Origin: JABFSC01 sp031389045
Lineage (GTDB): Bacteria; Desulfobacterota; Binatia; Bin18
DNA: 9,544 bases
Assembly (NCBI GenBank): GCA_031389045.1
Contig: JANMSE010000135.1
Location: 1 to 9,544, forward strand
Reading direction: 5' to 3'
Shown one piece after another: positions 1-6,192 of this stretch (position 1 is the stretch's first letter; each line of letters starts with the position of its first letter). The notes under the pieces are model-generated. The model saw nothing but the letters and a program-made list of their open reading frames with translations. It made no database searches and was not told where the DNA came from. The translations under genes and the position numbers were made by a program.

Positions 1-314
1 CTCCGAGCCCCGCGCGCTTTGAGGAAATCATAGAATTCATTGCGGGTAATGGTCCGCGCATACACCACGAACGCTTGGGCTTCGCGTAATTGTCCTTGGC
101 AAAAGCTTTTGACCAATTTCATTAAAACGGTCTGTTGCAAGTCTTCCCAATGGTCATGGAAGTTCCATGCTTGTAACGAGACTAAGAAGCTAGAGATGAG
201 ACGGTTGAGTTTGAGGAAGGCAATTTGCTTTTGCTCTGGGTCACCATGGAAAAGCATCCGCATGACCGCGTTCCAATCCTCATAAGCTCCGCTTTTTCTC
301 TGGTGTTCGTCCAT
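1..314 (-). CDS. Sigma-70 family (ECF-like) RNA polymerase sigma factor, 5' part only
   Basis: This is the N-terminal 104 residues of a protein whose C-terminus lies beyond the left edge. The ATG is at 314. The translation shows a sigma region 2-like helical domain: a helix around residues 31-50, then WEDLQQTVLMKLVKSF (56-71, the core-binding region 2.1/2.2 pattern) and AFVVYARTITRNEFYDFLKARG (81-102, the region 2.3/2.4 pattern with the typical R-N-x-x-x-D-x-L). Such factors direct RNA polymerase core to alternative promoters. The -35-binding region 4 is not in the window. The gene starts 6 bases after the desaturase stop, so it is probably cotranscribed with the desaturase. The start has only a weak purine-rich stretch upstream, consistent with translational coupling. 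Its target genes cannot be told. The family call is fairly firm and the subgroup is open. Confidence 0.8.
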   Translation of the reverse strand, partial: MDEHQRKSGAYEDWNAVMRMLFHGDPEQKQIAFLKLNRLISSFLVSLQAWNFHDHWEDLQQTVLMKLVKSFCQGQLREAQAFVVYARTITRNEFYDFLKARGAR

Positions 315-320
315 TCCAGT

Positions 321-1469
321 TCATCCCGACCCGCTCTTCATAAGGTGAATGCGACCTTTGGTCGTTGCTTGCCGCCGTGGTGTTGGTCGAAGGCGCGTGA
401 TGAGCATCCAGATGGTGAAGAGAATGCCGCTGCTGGTCGCGCGATGATAGGGAGAATCCGGCGGTAGTTCCGCCAGCAGACGACGGTGAAGCGTGCCGAG
501 GCTGTGATAGGGCACTGCCGGTAAGAAATGGTGGAGCGCGTGATAACGGAGACCGACCGGCGCGGCGAGGCTCGTCGGGAGTGGCCAACCATCAAGGTTG
601 ATCGAATCAAGGAGTTGTTCAACCGAGGTCAATGTCCTGCCGTCATTGATGTAACGATGGGCCGCGAGCGTCCGCACTTGGTTAATGAACAGGATGCTCG
701 CACTCACGACATACCACTGGATGAGCCAAGATACAGGAACGACCTCGACCATCCAGGCTCCGATCACACCCCAGAAAACGGTTGCAGTGGCGATTTCTTG
801 TAGCCACCAGCGGACGGTCGCACGGCCCGTCGGGAAGGGGCGGCGATAATCGGTATTGATCACGAGAGACGACGCTTGCTCGACGGCAATCCGCCGTAGC
901 GGTGGAATGACGAACGAGAGCGGACCAATCAGCCCCCAGCGCAGGGCGAGGAGGAGTGGCACGCATATCACTCCCATGACGAACCCAAGAATTCGCGGAC
1001 GGCTTTCGTGGGCGAGTCGGGCATATTCTGGATCGTTGACCGTGCCAAACGTGGATTGTCGATGGTGGTCCCCATGCGAACCCACATACATGAGACTGGG
1101 GAGCATGAAGGGAATGCCAATGACCAGATTCCAGACGGTCTCAAACCCTGGCACCGCTCCACGTTTGAGATGGGCAAGCTCGTGAATAAAAATAGCGGCG
1201 CGGAGGAGGGCAATGACGGCTATGAGGGTTGCCAAACAATAGAGAGGGGAGATCGGCGTGTGAACACTGAGGGCAAAAGCCACCCAGCCCACCCCGGCTG
1301 ATAGGGAAAAATCGCCCCAATACATCCATGGTTTGGGACGAAAAGCCCCAGCATAACGGCGGCGGCATTCAGCGGCGGTCAGTGCGGATGGCATAGAAGT
1401 AGTCGAAAAGGCGAGTGAATGAAGAATGTCGGGCGATTGAGAAGGAGTCTTTCTTCGGTTGGGGATCAT
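321..1469 (-). CDS. Membrane fatty acid desaturase (three histidine boxes)
   Basis: This is an integral membrane di-iron desaturase/hydroxylase of the fatty acid desaturase superfamily, 382 residues from the furthest start. Three histidine boxes are visible: HELAH (96-100), HGDHH (132-136) and HALHH (310-314), plus an AHRY histidine at 271. They bind two irons that activate O2 to introduce a double bond, or sometimes a hydroxyl, into a lipid acyl chain. Hydrophobic segments lie at about 54-95, 110-128, 160-190 and 223-265, as expected for a protein facing the cytoplasm. A strong promoter-like sequence overlaps the codon at 1469, so the real start may be Met26 at 1394; neither has a clear Shine-Dalgarno. 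The gene is divergent from the ceramide-type genes and directly upstream of the sigma factor gene. The substrate is not determinable from sequence: a phospholipid acyl chain is the default, and a sphingoid base or ceramide is suggested by the neighbours. Confidence 0.88.
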   Translation of the reverse strand: MIPNRRKTPSQSPDILHSLAFSTTSMPSALTAAECRRRYAGAFRPKPWMYWGDFSLSAGVGWVAFALSVHTPISPLYCLATLIAVIALLRAAIFIHELAHLKRGAVPGFETVWNLVIGIPFMLPSLMYVGSHGDHHRQSTFGTVNDPEYARLAHESRPRILGFVMGVICVPLLLALRWGLIGPLSFVIPPLRRIAVEQASSLVINTDYRRPFPTGRATVRWWLQEIATATVFWGVIGAWMVEVVPVSWLIQWYVVSASILFINQVRTLAAHRYINDGRTLTSVEQLLDSINLDGWPLPTSLAAPVGLRYHALHHFLPAVPYHSLGTLHRRLLAELPPDSPYHRATSSGILFTIWMLITRLRPTPRRQATTKGRIHLMKSGSG

Positions 1470-1494
1470 AGAACCGTGTTAGCAAGTGTGTCAA
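1465..1494 (-). promoter_or_regulatory. Candidate sigma-70 promoter for the desaturase gene
   Basis: On the minus strand TTGACA (1494-1489) and TATGAT (1470-1465) are separated by 18 bases, matching 11 of 12 consensus positions. The -10 hexamer includes the ATG at 1469, so transcription would begin near 1458, inside the longest reading frame. If used, translation must start downstream, most simply at Met26 (1394). This is a sequence match only. Confidence 0.5.
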
Positions 1495-1505
1495 GGCAAG
1501 AGGGA

Positions 1506-1532
1506 GGGGTCCGGGAAAATTTGCCGGGTCCC
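1506..1532. repeat. Imperfect palindrome between divergent genes
   Basis: Centred on base 1519, CCGG-G-AAA pairs with TTT-G-CCGG (one G/G mismatch), and the stem continues outward through two G/T pairs into GGG/CCC (1506-1508 with 1530-1532). It lies upstream of both the desaturase promoter and the reductase gene, where an operator for a dimeric regulator would be placed. It could equally form an RNA hairpin in the reductase leader. No regulator is identified. Confidence 0.4.
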
Positions 1533-1642
1533 CCTTGGAAAAAAACTGGAAAGTCTGTTATCTAGCCAGGCTATTACTGTTACGGGACCGTTACTTCATT
1601 CCTGTGGGCATAGCGGATAATTCAGATCATCCTTTCTTACCG

Positions 1643-1649
1643 AAAGGAG
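1643..1649 (+). promoter_or_regulatory. Ribosome binding site deciding the GTG start of the reductase
   Basis: AAAGGAG at 1643-1649 is followed by 5 bases and then GTG at 1655. This places the start exactly at the first beta strand of the nucleotide-binding fold. The longer frame that opens with TTG at 1535 has no such site and would add 40 residues unlike the family. Confidence 0.75.
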
Positions 1650-1654
1650 CCCGG

Positions 1655-2629
1655 GTGTTAGTGACCGGGGGGACCGGATTTATTGGCTCGCACTTGGTGG
1701 ACGCGTTAGTCGCCCAAGGAGCGCAGGTACGGGTCTTCGTTCGTCCGACGAGCGACACGAGCGGATGCGCTTACGATACGGTTGAGCGCATCGTTGGCGA
1801 CTTGACTGACCCTCGAATTTTGACACAGGCTCTTCACGATATTGATGTGGTATTCCATTTAGCGGCACTGACGCGAGCACGGTCCGCGCGCGAATACGTG
1901 ACCGTCAACGGCGATGGGTCCCGTGCCCTCATGGCGGCGATCCACAGCGCTCAGCCTCGGCCCCGCCGACTGATCGCCGTGAGTTCTCTGGCGGCGGTGG
2001 GACCGGCGATAAATGGCATTCCCGTTGAACCCGCCGACTGCCCTCACCCTATTACCGCGTATGGGCGGAGTAAGCTGGAAGGGGAGACCGCCTGTCTCGC
2101 GGCGGCGGCGGACCTAGAAGTCGTGATTCTTCGACCTCCAGCAGTCTATGGGCCGCGTGATCGTGATCTGTACTTATCTTTTCGGATCGCGATGCGCGGT
2201 ATCTTGCCGGTCCCTTCCGGACCGGAGCGGTATCTCCAATTTATCCATGTCCATGATCTCGTTGACGCCATGTTGCGCGCGGCGACTGCCCCGCGTGCCT
2301 CTGGTATTTATCATGTCGCGGAGCCACGAGCCTATTCGTGGCGTGAGATTGGGATGTGGATCGCCAGCGCGGTGGGTCGTCGGGTGCGTACCGTGCGGGT
2401 CCCGCTATGGGGCGTGCATGTGGCGGCTATGCTGAGTGAGTGGGGAGCGGCGGTCCGTGGTCAAGCAACAATTTTTAATCGAGAAAAAGTCCAAGAAATG
2501 CTCGCTCCGGGATGGCTCTGTGAGACAGCGGGGGCGAAGCGTGATTTGGGGTTTGAAGTGCGGATTCCACTGCCAGCGGGCTTCGCGGCAACGGCGGCGT
2601 GGTATCGGGAACAAGGATGGCTTTCGTGA
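1655..2629 (+). CDS. cerR: NAD(P)-dependent epimerase/dehydratase-family reductase, CerR-like
   Basis: This is an extended short-chain dehydrogenase/reductase of 324 residues from GTG at 1655. The Rossmann glycine motif TGGTGFIG is at 4-11, directly at the N-terminus as usual. An acidic GDL is at 48-50, HLAA at 68-71, an active-site serine in VSS (109-111), YGRSK at 136-140 supplying the catalytic Tyr and Lys, and RPPAVYGPRD at 160-169. The family includes sugar epimerases, 3-beta-hydroxysteroid dehydrogenase-like enzymes and the bacterial ceramide reductase CerR, which reduces the 3-keto group of oxidised dihydroceramide. Motifs alone do not select among these. The specific call rests on the neighbours, as spt and the GNAT acyltransferase follow on the same strand. 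The spacer to spt is 151 bases and contains a large hairpin, so the two may be separately tuned. The enzyme class is firm; ceramide reductase is a well-motivated inference. Confidence 0.72.
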   Translation: MLVTGGTGFIGSHLVDALVAQGAQVRVFVRPTSDTSGCAYDTVERIVGDLTDPRILTQALHDIDVVFHLAALTRARSAREYVTVNGDGSRALMAAIHSAQPRPRRLIAVSSLAAVGPAINGIPVEPADCPHPITAYGRSKLEGETACLAAAADLEVVILRPPAVYGPRDRDLYLSFRIAMRGILPVPSGPERYLQFIHVHDLVDAMLRAATAPRASGIYHVAEPRAYSWREIGMWIASAVGRRVRTVRVPLWGVHVAAMLSEWGAAVRGQATIFNREKVQEMLAPGWLCETAGAKRDLGFEVRIPLPAGFAATAAWYREQGWLS

Positions 2630-2653
2630 ACATGAAATGTGGAATAAGAACAA

Positions 2654-2671
2654 GGCATGACTGGCATGACT
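2654..2671 (+). repeat. Tandem 9-base direct repeat
   Basis: GGCATGACT occurs twice head to tail at 2654-2662 and 2663-2671, just after the reductase gene and 2 bases before the hairpin. The copies are identical. No function is assigned. Confidence 0.7.
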
Positions 2672-2673
2672 GG

Positions 2674-2715
2674 GTGGCGCACCACGCAGTGGTCCGGCAC
2701 TGTGGAGTGCGCCAC
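2674..2715. repeat. Long hairpin (extragenic palindrome) upstream of spt
   Basis: GTGGCGCAC at 2674-2682 is the exact reverse complement of GTGCGCCAC at 2707-2715. Inside a 2x2 internal loop a second stem of seven pairs (2685-2691 with 2698-2704, one G/T) closes a six-base loop. No T-tract follows, so it is not a canonical intrinsic terminator. Possibilities are a REP-like extragenic palindrome, an mRNA stability or attenuation element between cerR and spt, or a dispersed repeat copy. Confidence 0.65.
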
Positions 2716-2780
2716 TACGGGGTGTACCACCGCATCTCCTGTGATCGCGGTGTGGAGGTGGTTGGAGGGGGGGAGCTGGG

Positions 2781-3962
2781 ATGAATCTTCTTGAGAAGAG
2801 TATTCGCTTCACGCGGGCGCGGGAAGCGCAGGCGGCTGGGTACTATCCGTTTTTTATTCCCATTGGACAATCGACCGGGACCGAGGTCCTTATCAAAGGT
2901 GTGCCCAAGATTATGATGGGCTCGAACAACTACTTGGGCCTCACGCATCATCCCAAAATCCTCGAGGCGGCGGAGGCGGCACTGCGACGGTATGGCAGTG
3001 GCTGTACTGGAAGCCGCTATCTCAGCGGTAACCTTGATCTCCATGAACAGCTCGAAGACCGCCTGGCGCGGTTTATGAACCAAGAAGCGGCCCTTGTTTT
3101 TAGCACTGGCTATCAGACCAATCTGGGGGTCGTCGCGACGTTCATTGGCCGAGAAGATTATCTGTTCATGGACAAACTGAACCATGCCAGCTTGGTGGAC
3201 AGTGCGCGCCTGGCGTATGGCAAGGTCTGTCGCTATCCCCATAACGACCTCAAGACGTTGGAGCGCCAACTGGCGCGTACCCCCAAAGACGCCGGGAAAC
3301 TGATCGTCACCGATGGGGTGTTCTCCATGGAAGGCGACATCGCCAGAATGGAGGGGCTTGTGGCTCTGGCGAAAGAGTATGGCGCGGACCTCCTGGTGGA
3401 TGATGCCCACGCCATTGGGGTACTGGGCGAGAACGGGGGCGGGACCGCGCAACATTTTGACCTCGAAGACAAAGTCACCTTGACGGTCGCGACGTTCTCC
3501 AAGTCCCTGGCTGCTATTGGCGGCGTCGTCGTTGGACCAGAACCCGTCATCCACTATCTCAAACATCATGCCCGTCCGCTGATCTTCAGCGCGAGTATGC
3601 CCCCAGCCTCAGTGGCCACGGTCCTGGCCGCGATTGAGGTGATCGAAGAAGAACCGGAACGACGCGAAAACTTGTGGCGCAACACCCGGCGCATGCAGGA
3701 TGGTCTCAAAAGCCTTGGCTACGACATTGGCGATAGTGAAACCCCGATTATCCCGATCCTGATTGGGGATATCGGCACCATGATCGTCTTATGGCGCTCG
3801 CTCTTTGAGCAAGGGATTTTCACGAACCCCGTCATTCCCCCAGCCGTCCCTGAACATAGCTGTCGGTTGCGTATCTCCATGATGGCGACGCATACCAATG
3901 AACAGATTGATTTCGTGCTTGAGGCGTTCGCGCAAGGGCGACAACTGCGCGCGGCGATGTAA
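2781..3962 (+). CDS. spt: PLP-dependent alpha-oxoamine synthase, serine palmitoyltransferase type
   Basis: This is a 393-residue fold-type I PLP enzyme of the alpha-oxoamine synthase family, which joins an amino acid to an acyl thioester with loss of CO2. Visible residues are the NHAS histidine (H135) that stacks on the PLP ring, VDDAH (206-210) with Asp207 and His210 holding the cofactor, and TFSKS (238-242) with Lys241 as the Schiff-base lysine. The segment YGSGCTGSRYLSGN (71-84) resembles bacterial serine palmitoyltransferases more than AONS (BioF) or KBL. Spt makes 3-ketosphinganine from serine and an acyl-CoA or acyl-ACP, the committed step of sphingolipid synthesis. The length fits a soluble homodimeric bacterial enzyme. 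The ATG follows GGGAG by 5 bases. No bio or threonine-degradation genes are nearby, whereas a CerR-like and a GNAT ceramide synthase-like gene flank it. Another oxoamine synthase function remains possible. Confidence 0.85.
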   Translation: MNLLEKSIRFTRAREAQAAGYYPFFIPIGQSTGTEVLIKGVPKIMMGSNNYLGLTHHPKILEAAEAALRRYGSGCTGSRYLSGNLDLHEQLEDRLARFMNQEAALVFSTGYQTNLGVVATFIGREDYLFMDKLNHASLVDSARLAYGKVCRYPHNDLKTLERQLARTPKDAGKLIVTDGVFSMEGDIARMEGLVALAKEYGADLLVDDAHAIGVLGENGGGTAQHFDLEDKVTLTVATFSKSLAAIGGVVVGPEPVIHYLKHHARPLIFSASMPPASVATVLAAIEVIEEEPERRENLWRNTRRMQDGLKSLGYDIGDSETPIIPILIGDIGTMIVLWRSLFEQGIFTNPVIPPAVPEHSCRLRISMMATHTNEQIDFVLEAFAQGRQLRAAM

Positions 3963-3973
3963 TTAGAAAAAGT

Positions 3974-4154
3974 AGTCAGTAGTCAGCATTCAGTAGTCAG
4001 CAAGGAAAAAGAATCGGGGAAACAGAAGTTGTCAGTTCTTCGTCCCCAGCCCCTAACATCTAGCCTCTATTTTCAGGACTCCGAACTCCGAACTTCTTTG
4101 ACTCCGAACTTCTTTGACCTTGGACTTTGGACCTTGAACTTTGGACACTGGTCA
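3974..4154. repeat. Mosaic of 7-base repeats in the spt-acyltransferase spacer
   Basis: Read in 7-base steps, 3974-4001 gives AGTCAGT, AGTCAGC, ATTCAGT, AGTCAGC. After a 25-base break a drifting series runs from about 4027 to 4154, including CCCTAAC, ATCTAGC, CTCCGAA (4079 and 4086) and ACCTTGG, ACTTTGG, ACCTTGA, ACTTTGG, ACACTGG (4117-4151). A 16-base unit is also duplicated in tandem at 4085-4100 and 4101-4116. A 7-base period does not keep frame, so this is noncoding. It resembles the heptameric short tandem repeats known from cyanobacteria and some other phyla. It accounts for most of the gap of almost 200 bases. Confidence 0.75.
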
Positions 4155-4155
4155 A

Positions 4156-5301
4156 TTGGGAAATTGTGACCTTTCTGTACACTCCTCTAGTGTTCGCATA
4201 GTGCCCGTCCGCAGCCGTCGCGACCTCCACCAATTCCTCACCCTGCCTTGGAAGATGTATCAGGGGAACCCGCACTGGGTTCCCCCACTGCTGTCTGAAG
4301 TCAAACGGCTCCTGAACCGCCGTAAACACCCCTTCCATTTACATGCGGATGTTGAATACTTCCTCGCGTTTCGTGGAGAAGAGGCCGTTGGCCGTATCGC
4401 CGCCACGGTGAATTATCAATACGTCCATTTTCATAACCAATCCGTCGGCTTTTTCGGCTTCTTCGAGTGCATTGACGATCCTGAAGTCGCGACCGTGCTG
4501 CTCCAGACCGCGGAACAATGGCTGGTCGCCCGCGGGATGGCGCGCGTCTTGGGACCCATGAGTTTTTCGACCAACGAAGAGTGCGCGCTGCTGGTCGATG
4601 GGTTCCAGTCTCCTCCCGCCATAATGATGCCCTACAACCCACCATACTACGCGACGCTGCTCGAAGGGGCGGGCTATACGAAAGCAAAGGACCTCCTCGC
4701 CTATTTCTTGGATGGCAACATCCCTCCACCCGAGCGTCTGAGCCGAGGCGTGGCGCGTCTCCAGCAACGCCACGAGATCACTATCCGCCCGGTCGATTTA
4801 CGACGATTCCGGCAAGATGTGGACCTCATCCAAGAGGTCTACAACAGCGCCTGGGAGCAAAACTGGTGTTTCGTGCCGATGACGCCAGAGGAGATCGCGG
4901 ATCTGGCAAAACAACTCCGCACGATTGGGAACCCGAATCTCTGTTTGTTAGCGGAACGCAAGGGAGAAACCGTTGGCTTTGCGTTAGGGCTGCCGGACTA
5001 CAATCAAGCGTTACGTCATATCAACGGGCGGCTTTTCCCGCTTGGCCTCTTAAAGCTGCTCTGGTATCGACGCTCCATGAACGGATCCCGCGTGCTCGCG
5101 CTCGGCTTGAAGCCCGGTTTTCGCAATATGGGGATTGATGCCATGCTCTATCTGCGCCTGTGGGAAGAAGCGCCGAAGAATGGTTATCCGTTGGTCGAAT
5201 GTTCCTGGATTCTCGAAGATAACTGGCCGATGCGGCGCGGGCTGGAACGCATGGGCGGAAAAATCACCAAGACGTATCGGATTTATGAGAAGACGTTGTG
5301 A
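4156..5301 (+). CDS. bcerS: GNAT-fold acyltransferase, bacterial ceramide synthase-like
   Basis: This is a GNAT-family protein of about 381 residues. It opens with a conserved-looking first strand VRIVPVRSRRDLHQFL, then LPWKMYQGNPHWVPPLL and a central GPMSFSTNEECALLVDGF. The C-terminal half holds the acyl-thioester-binding elements: RVLALGLKPGFRNMGIDAML, with a pattern like the motif A loop, and a terminal region carrying ILEDNWPMRRGLERMGG. Proteins of this length and order sit with spt in ceramide-producing bacteria, where the GNAT-like enzyme is the bacterial ceramide synthase that N-acylates 3-ketosphinganine. The start is uncertain. TTG 4141 lies inside the 7-base repeats, TTG 4156 is just past them, and GTG 4201 would cut the first strand; none has a good Shine-Dalgarno. 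The 3' end overlaps the opposing kinase gene by 38 bases. GNAT assignment is solid; the ceramide role rests largely on context and overall likeness. Confidence 0.75.
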   Translation: MGNCDLSVHSSSVRIVPVRSRRDLHQFLTLPWKMYQGNPHWVPPLLSEVKRLLNRRKHPFHLHADVEYFLAFRGEEAVGRIAATVNYQYVHFHNQSVGFFGFFECIDDPEVATVLLQTAEQWLVARGMARVLGPMSFSTNEECALLVDGFQSPPAIMMPYNPPYYATLLEGAGYTKAKDLLAYFLDGNIPPPERLSRGVARLQQRHEITIRPVDLRRFRQDVDLIQEVYNSAWEQNWCFVPMTPEEIADLAKQLRTIGNPNLCLLAERKGETVGFALGLPDYNQALRHINGRLFPLGLLKLLWYRRSMNGSRVLALGLKPGFRNMGIDAMLYLRLWEEAPKNGYPLVECSWILEDNWPMRRGLERMGGKITKTYRIYEKTL

Positions 5302-6175
5302 GGCAAAAGCGACCCGCTGGCACGGACGGTGGCCTCGCTGCCTCGACTGAGGGAGACCCGGCCTCGCGGGTGCGATGGCGTGGCAGTCGTACGGTGAAGG
5401 TGCTCCCTTGTCCAGACGTCGAAGTGACGGTGATCGTCCCGCCAAAAAAGTTCGCGACGATATCTCGCGTGATTGAGAGTCCGAGACCCGTCCCTTCTCC
5501 GAGACGCTTGGTCGAGAAGAACTCGTCAAAAATTTTCTCCAGGTGCTCCGGCGGAATGCCGCAGCCGTGATCGCTCACCTGGATTTCCACATGATACGTG
5601 TCTCCGGTCACCGTGATACCGATCTCACCACCAGTGTCGTCGGGATACGCGTCGATCGCGTTGACGATGAGATTCGTCAGCACCTGGCCGAGTTTGCCGG
5701 GATCACCGTACAGGGTGATATCCTCCGTGGCACGGGAGACGACCAGGGAACATTGCGAGGGGCGGAGTCGATGCGCGAGAAGCAAGGTCGTATCTTCGAT
5801 GGTGCGTTGTACGGAGAACTGTCGTTCTTCTCCCTGGCGGAGATCGCGGGTGTGTACCTTCAGGCTCCGCATGTAGGCGGCAGCCTTCTCCATCCAGGCC
5901 TGGGTGGCGCGCACGAGTTTGTCCATTTCGGCGCTCATTTGCTCAGGAGTTCGCTTCGGTGCGCTGGGTTGGGTTCGTTCCTCTCGCTGTTCGTCAACCA
6001 AGAACTGCAACAGTTTCAATGAGGTTAAGGACGCGCCCAATGGCGTATTGATCTCGTGGGCGATGCCGGCAGTCATACGTCCCAACGCCGCCATCTTCTC
6101 GGCGCGCACCAGATGCTCTTGGCTGCGCTGGAGATCGCTGTATGCCTGCTCCAGCCGCTCCAATGACTGCTGCAA
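5264..6175 (-). CDS. Soluble sensor histidine kinase, apparently lacking its N-terminal sensor
   Basis: This is a two-component kinase of 303 residues from TTG at 6175. An N-terminal coiled coil (1-28) leads to EKMAALGRMTAGIAHEINTPLG (26-47), with His40 as the phosphoacceptor. The ATPase domain has the N box NLIVNAIDA (168-176), the G1 box DHGCGIP (202-208), the F box FDEFFSTK (216-223) and the G2 box GEGTGLGLS (226-234). It has no membrane segment or PAS/GAF domain. Kinase-like residues (RRLTRSNTELQQ) continue in frame upstream of the TTG into the 3' end of lnt, but no better start codon is there. GGAG lies 10 bases before the TTG, and lnt ends 17 bases upstream, so translation is probably coupled. 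After the G2 region a tail of about 38 residues runs antisense into the acyltransferase gene end. No response regulator is adjacent; the regulator at 8812-9456 is a possible partner. Confidence 0.83.
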   Translation of the reverse strand: MQQSLERLEQAYSDLQRSQEHLVRAEKMAALGRMTAGIAHEINTPLGASLTSLKLLQFLVDEQREERTQPSAPKRTPEQMSAEMDKLVRATQAWMEKAAAYMRSLKVHTRDLRQGEERQFSVQRTIEDTTLLLAHRLRPSQCSLVVSRATEDITLYGDPGKLGQVLTNLIVNAIDAYPDDTGGEIGITVTGDTYHVEIQVSDHGCGIPPEHLEKIFDEFFSTKRLGEGTGLGLSITRDIVANFFGGTITVTSTSGQGSTFTVRLPRHRTREAGSPSVEAARPPSVPAGRFCLTTSSHKSDTSW

Positions 6176-6192
6176 CTCAGTGTTGCTCCGTG

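Noticed and set aside
1535..1654. Forty-residue N-terminal extension of the reductase from a TTG start
   Set aside because: AAAGGAG followed by GTG at 1655 fits the family's N-terminus exactly; the extension has no ribosome site and no family likeness.
2674..2715. Intrinsic terminator after cerR
   Set aside because: The stem is strong but no T-rich run follows on either strand, so a classical terminator is not supported.
2405..2812. Minus-strand open frame of 135 codons across the cerR-spt spacer
   Set aside because: It is antisense to the end of cerR and the start of spt, is rich in Arg, His and Pro, and runs through the hairpin; no domain or ribosome site supports it.
2715..3569. Minus-strand open frame of 284 codons inside spt
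   Set aside because: It is fully antisense to a well-supported PLP enzyme; long antisense frames are expected from the GC-rich codon use.
3974..4154. CRISPR array in the spt-acyltransferase spacer
   Set aside because: Units are 7 bases, adjacent and degenerate; there are no 24-40 base repeats separated by unique spacers.
4518..5138. Plus-strand open frame of 206 codons inside the acyltransferase gene
   Set aside because: It is an out-of-frame shadow with a low-complexity Arg/Gly/Pro composition and no recognisable motif.
5543..6022. Plus-strand open frame of 159 codons opposite the kinase
   Set aside because: The opposite strand carries intact H, N, G1, F and G2 boxes, so this is the antisense shadow.
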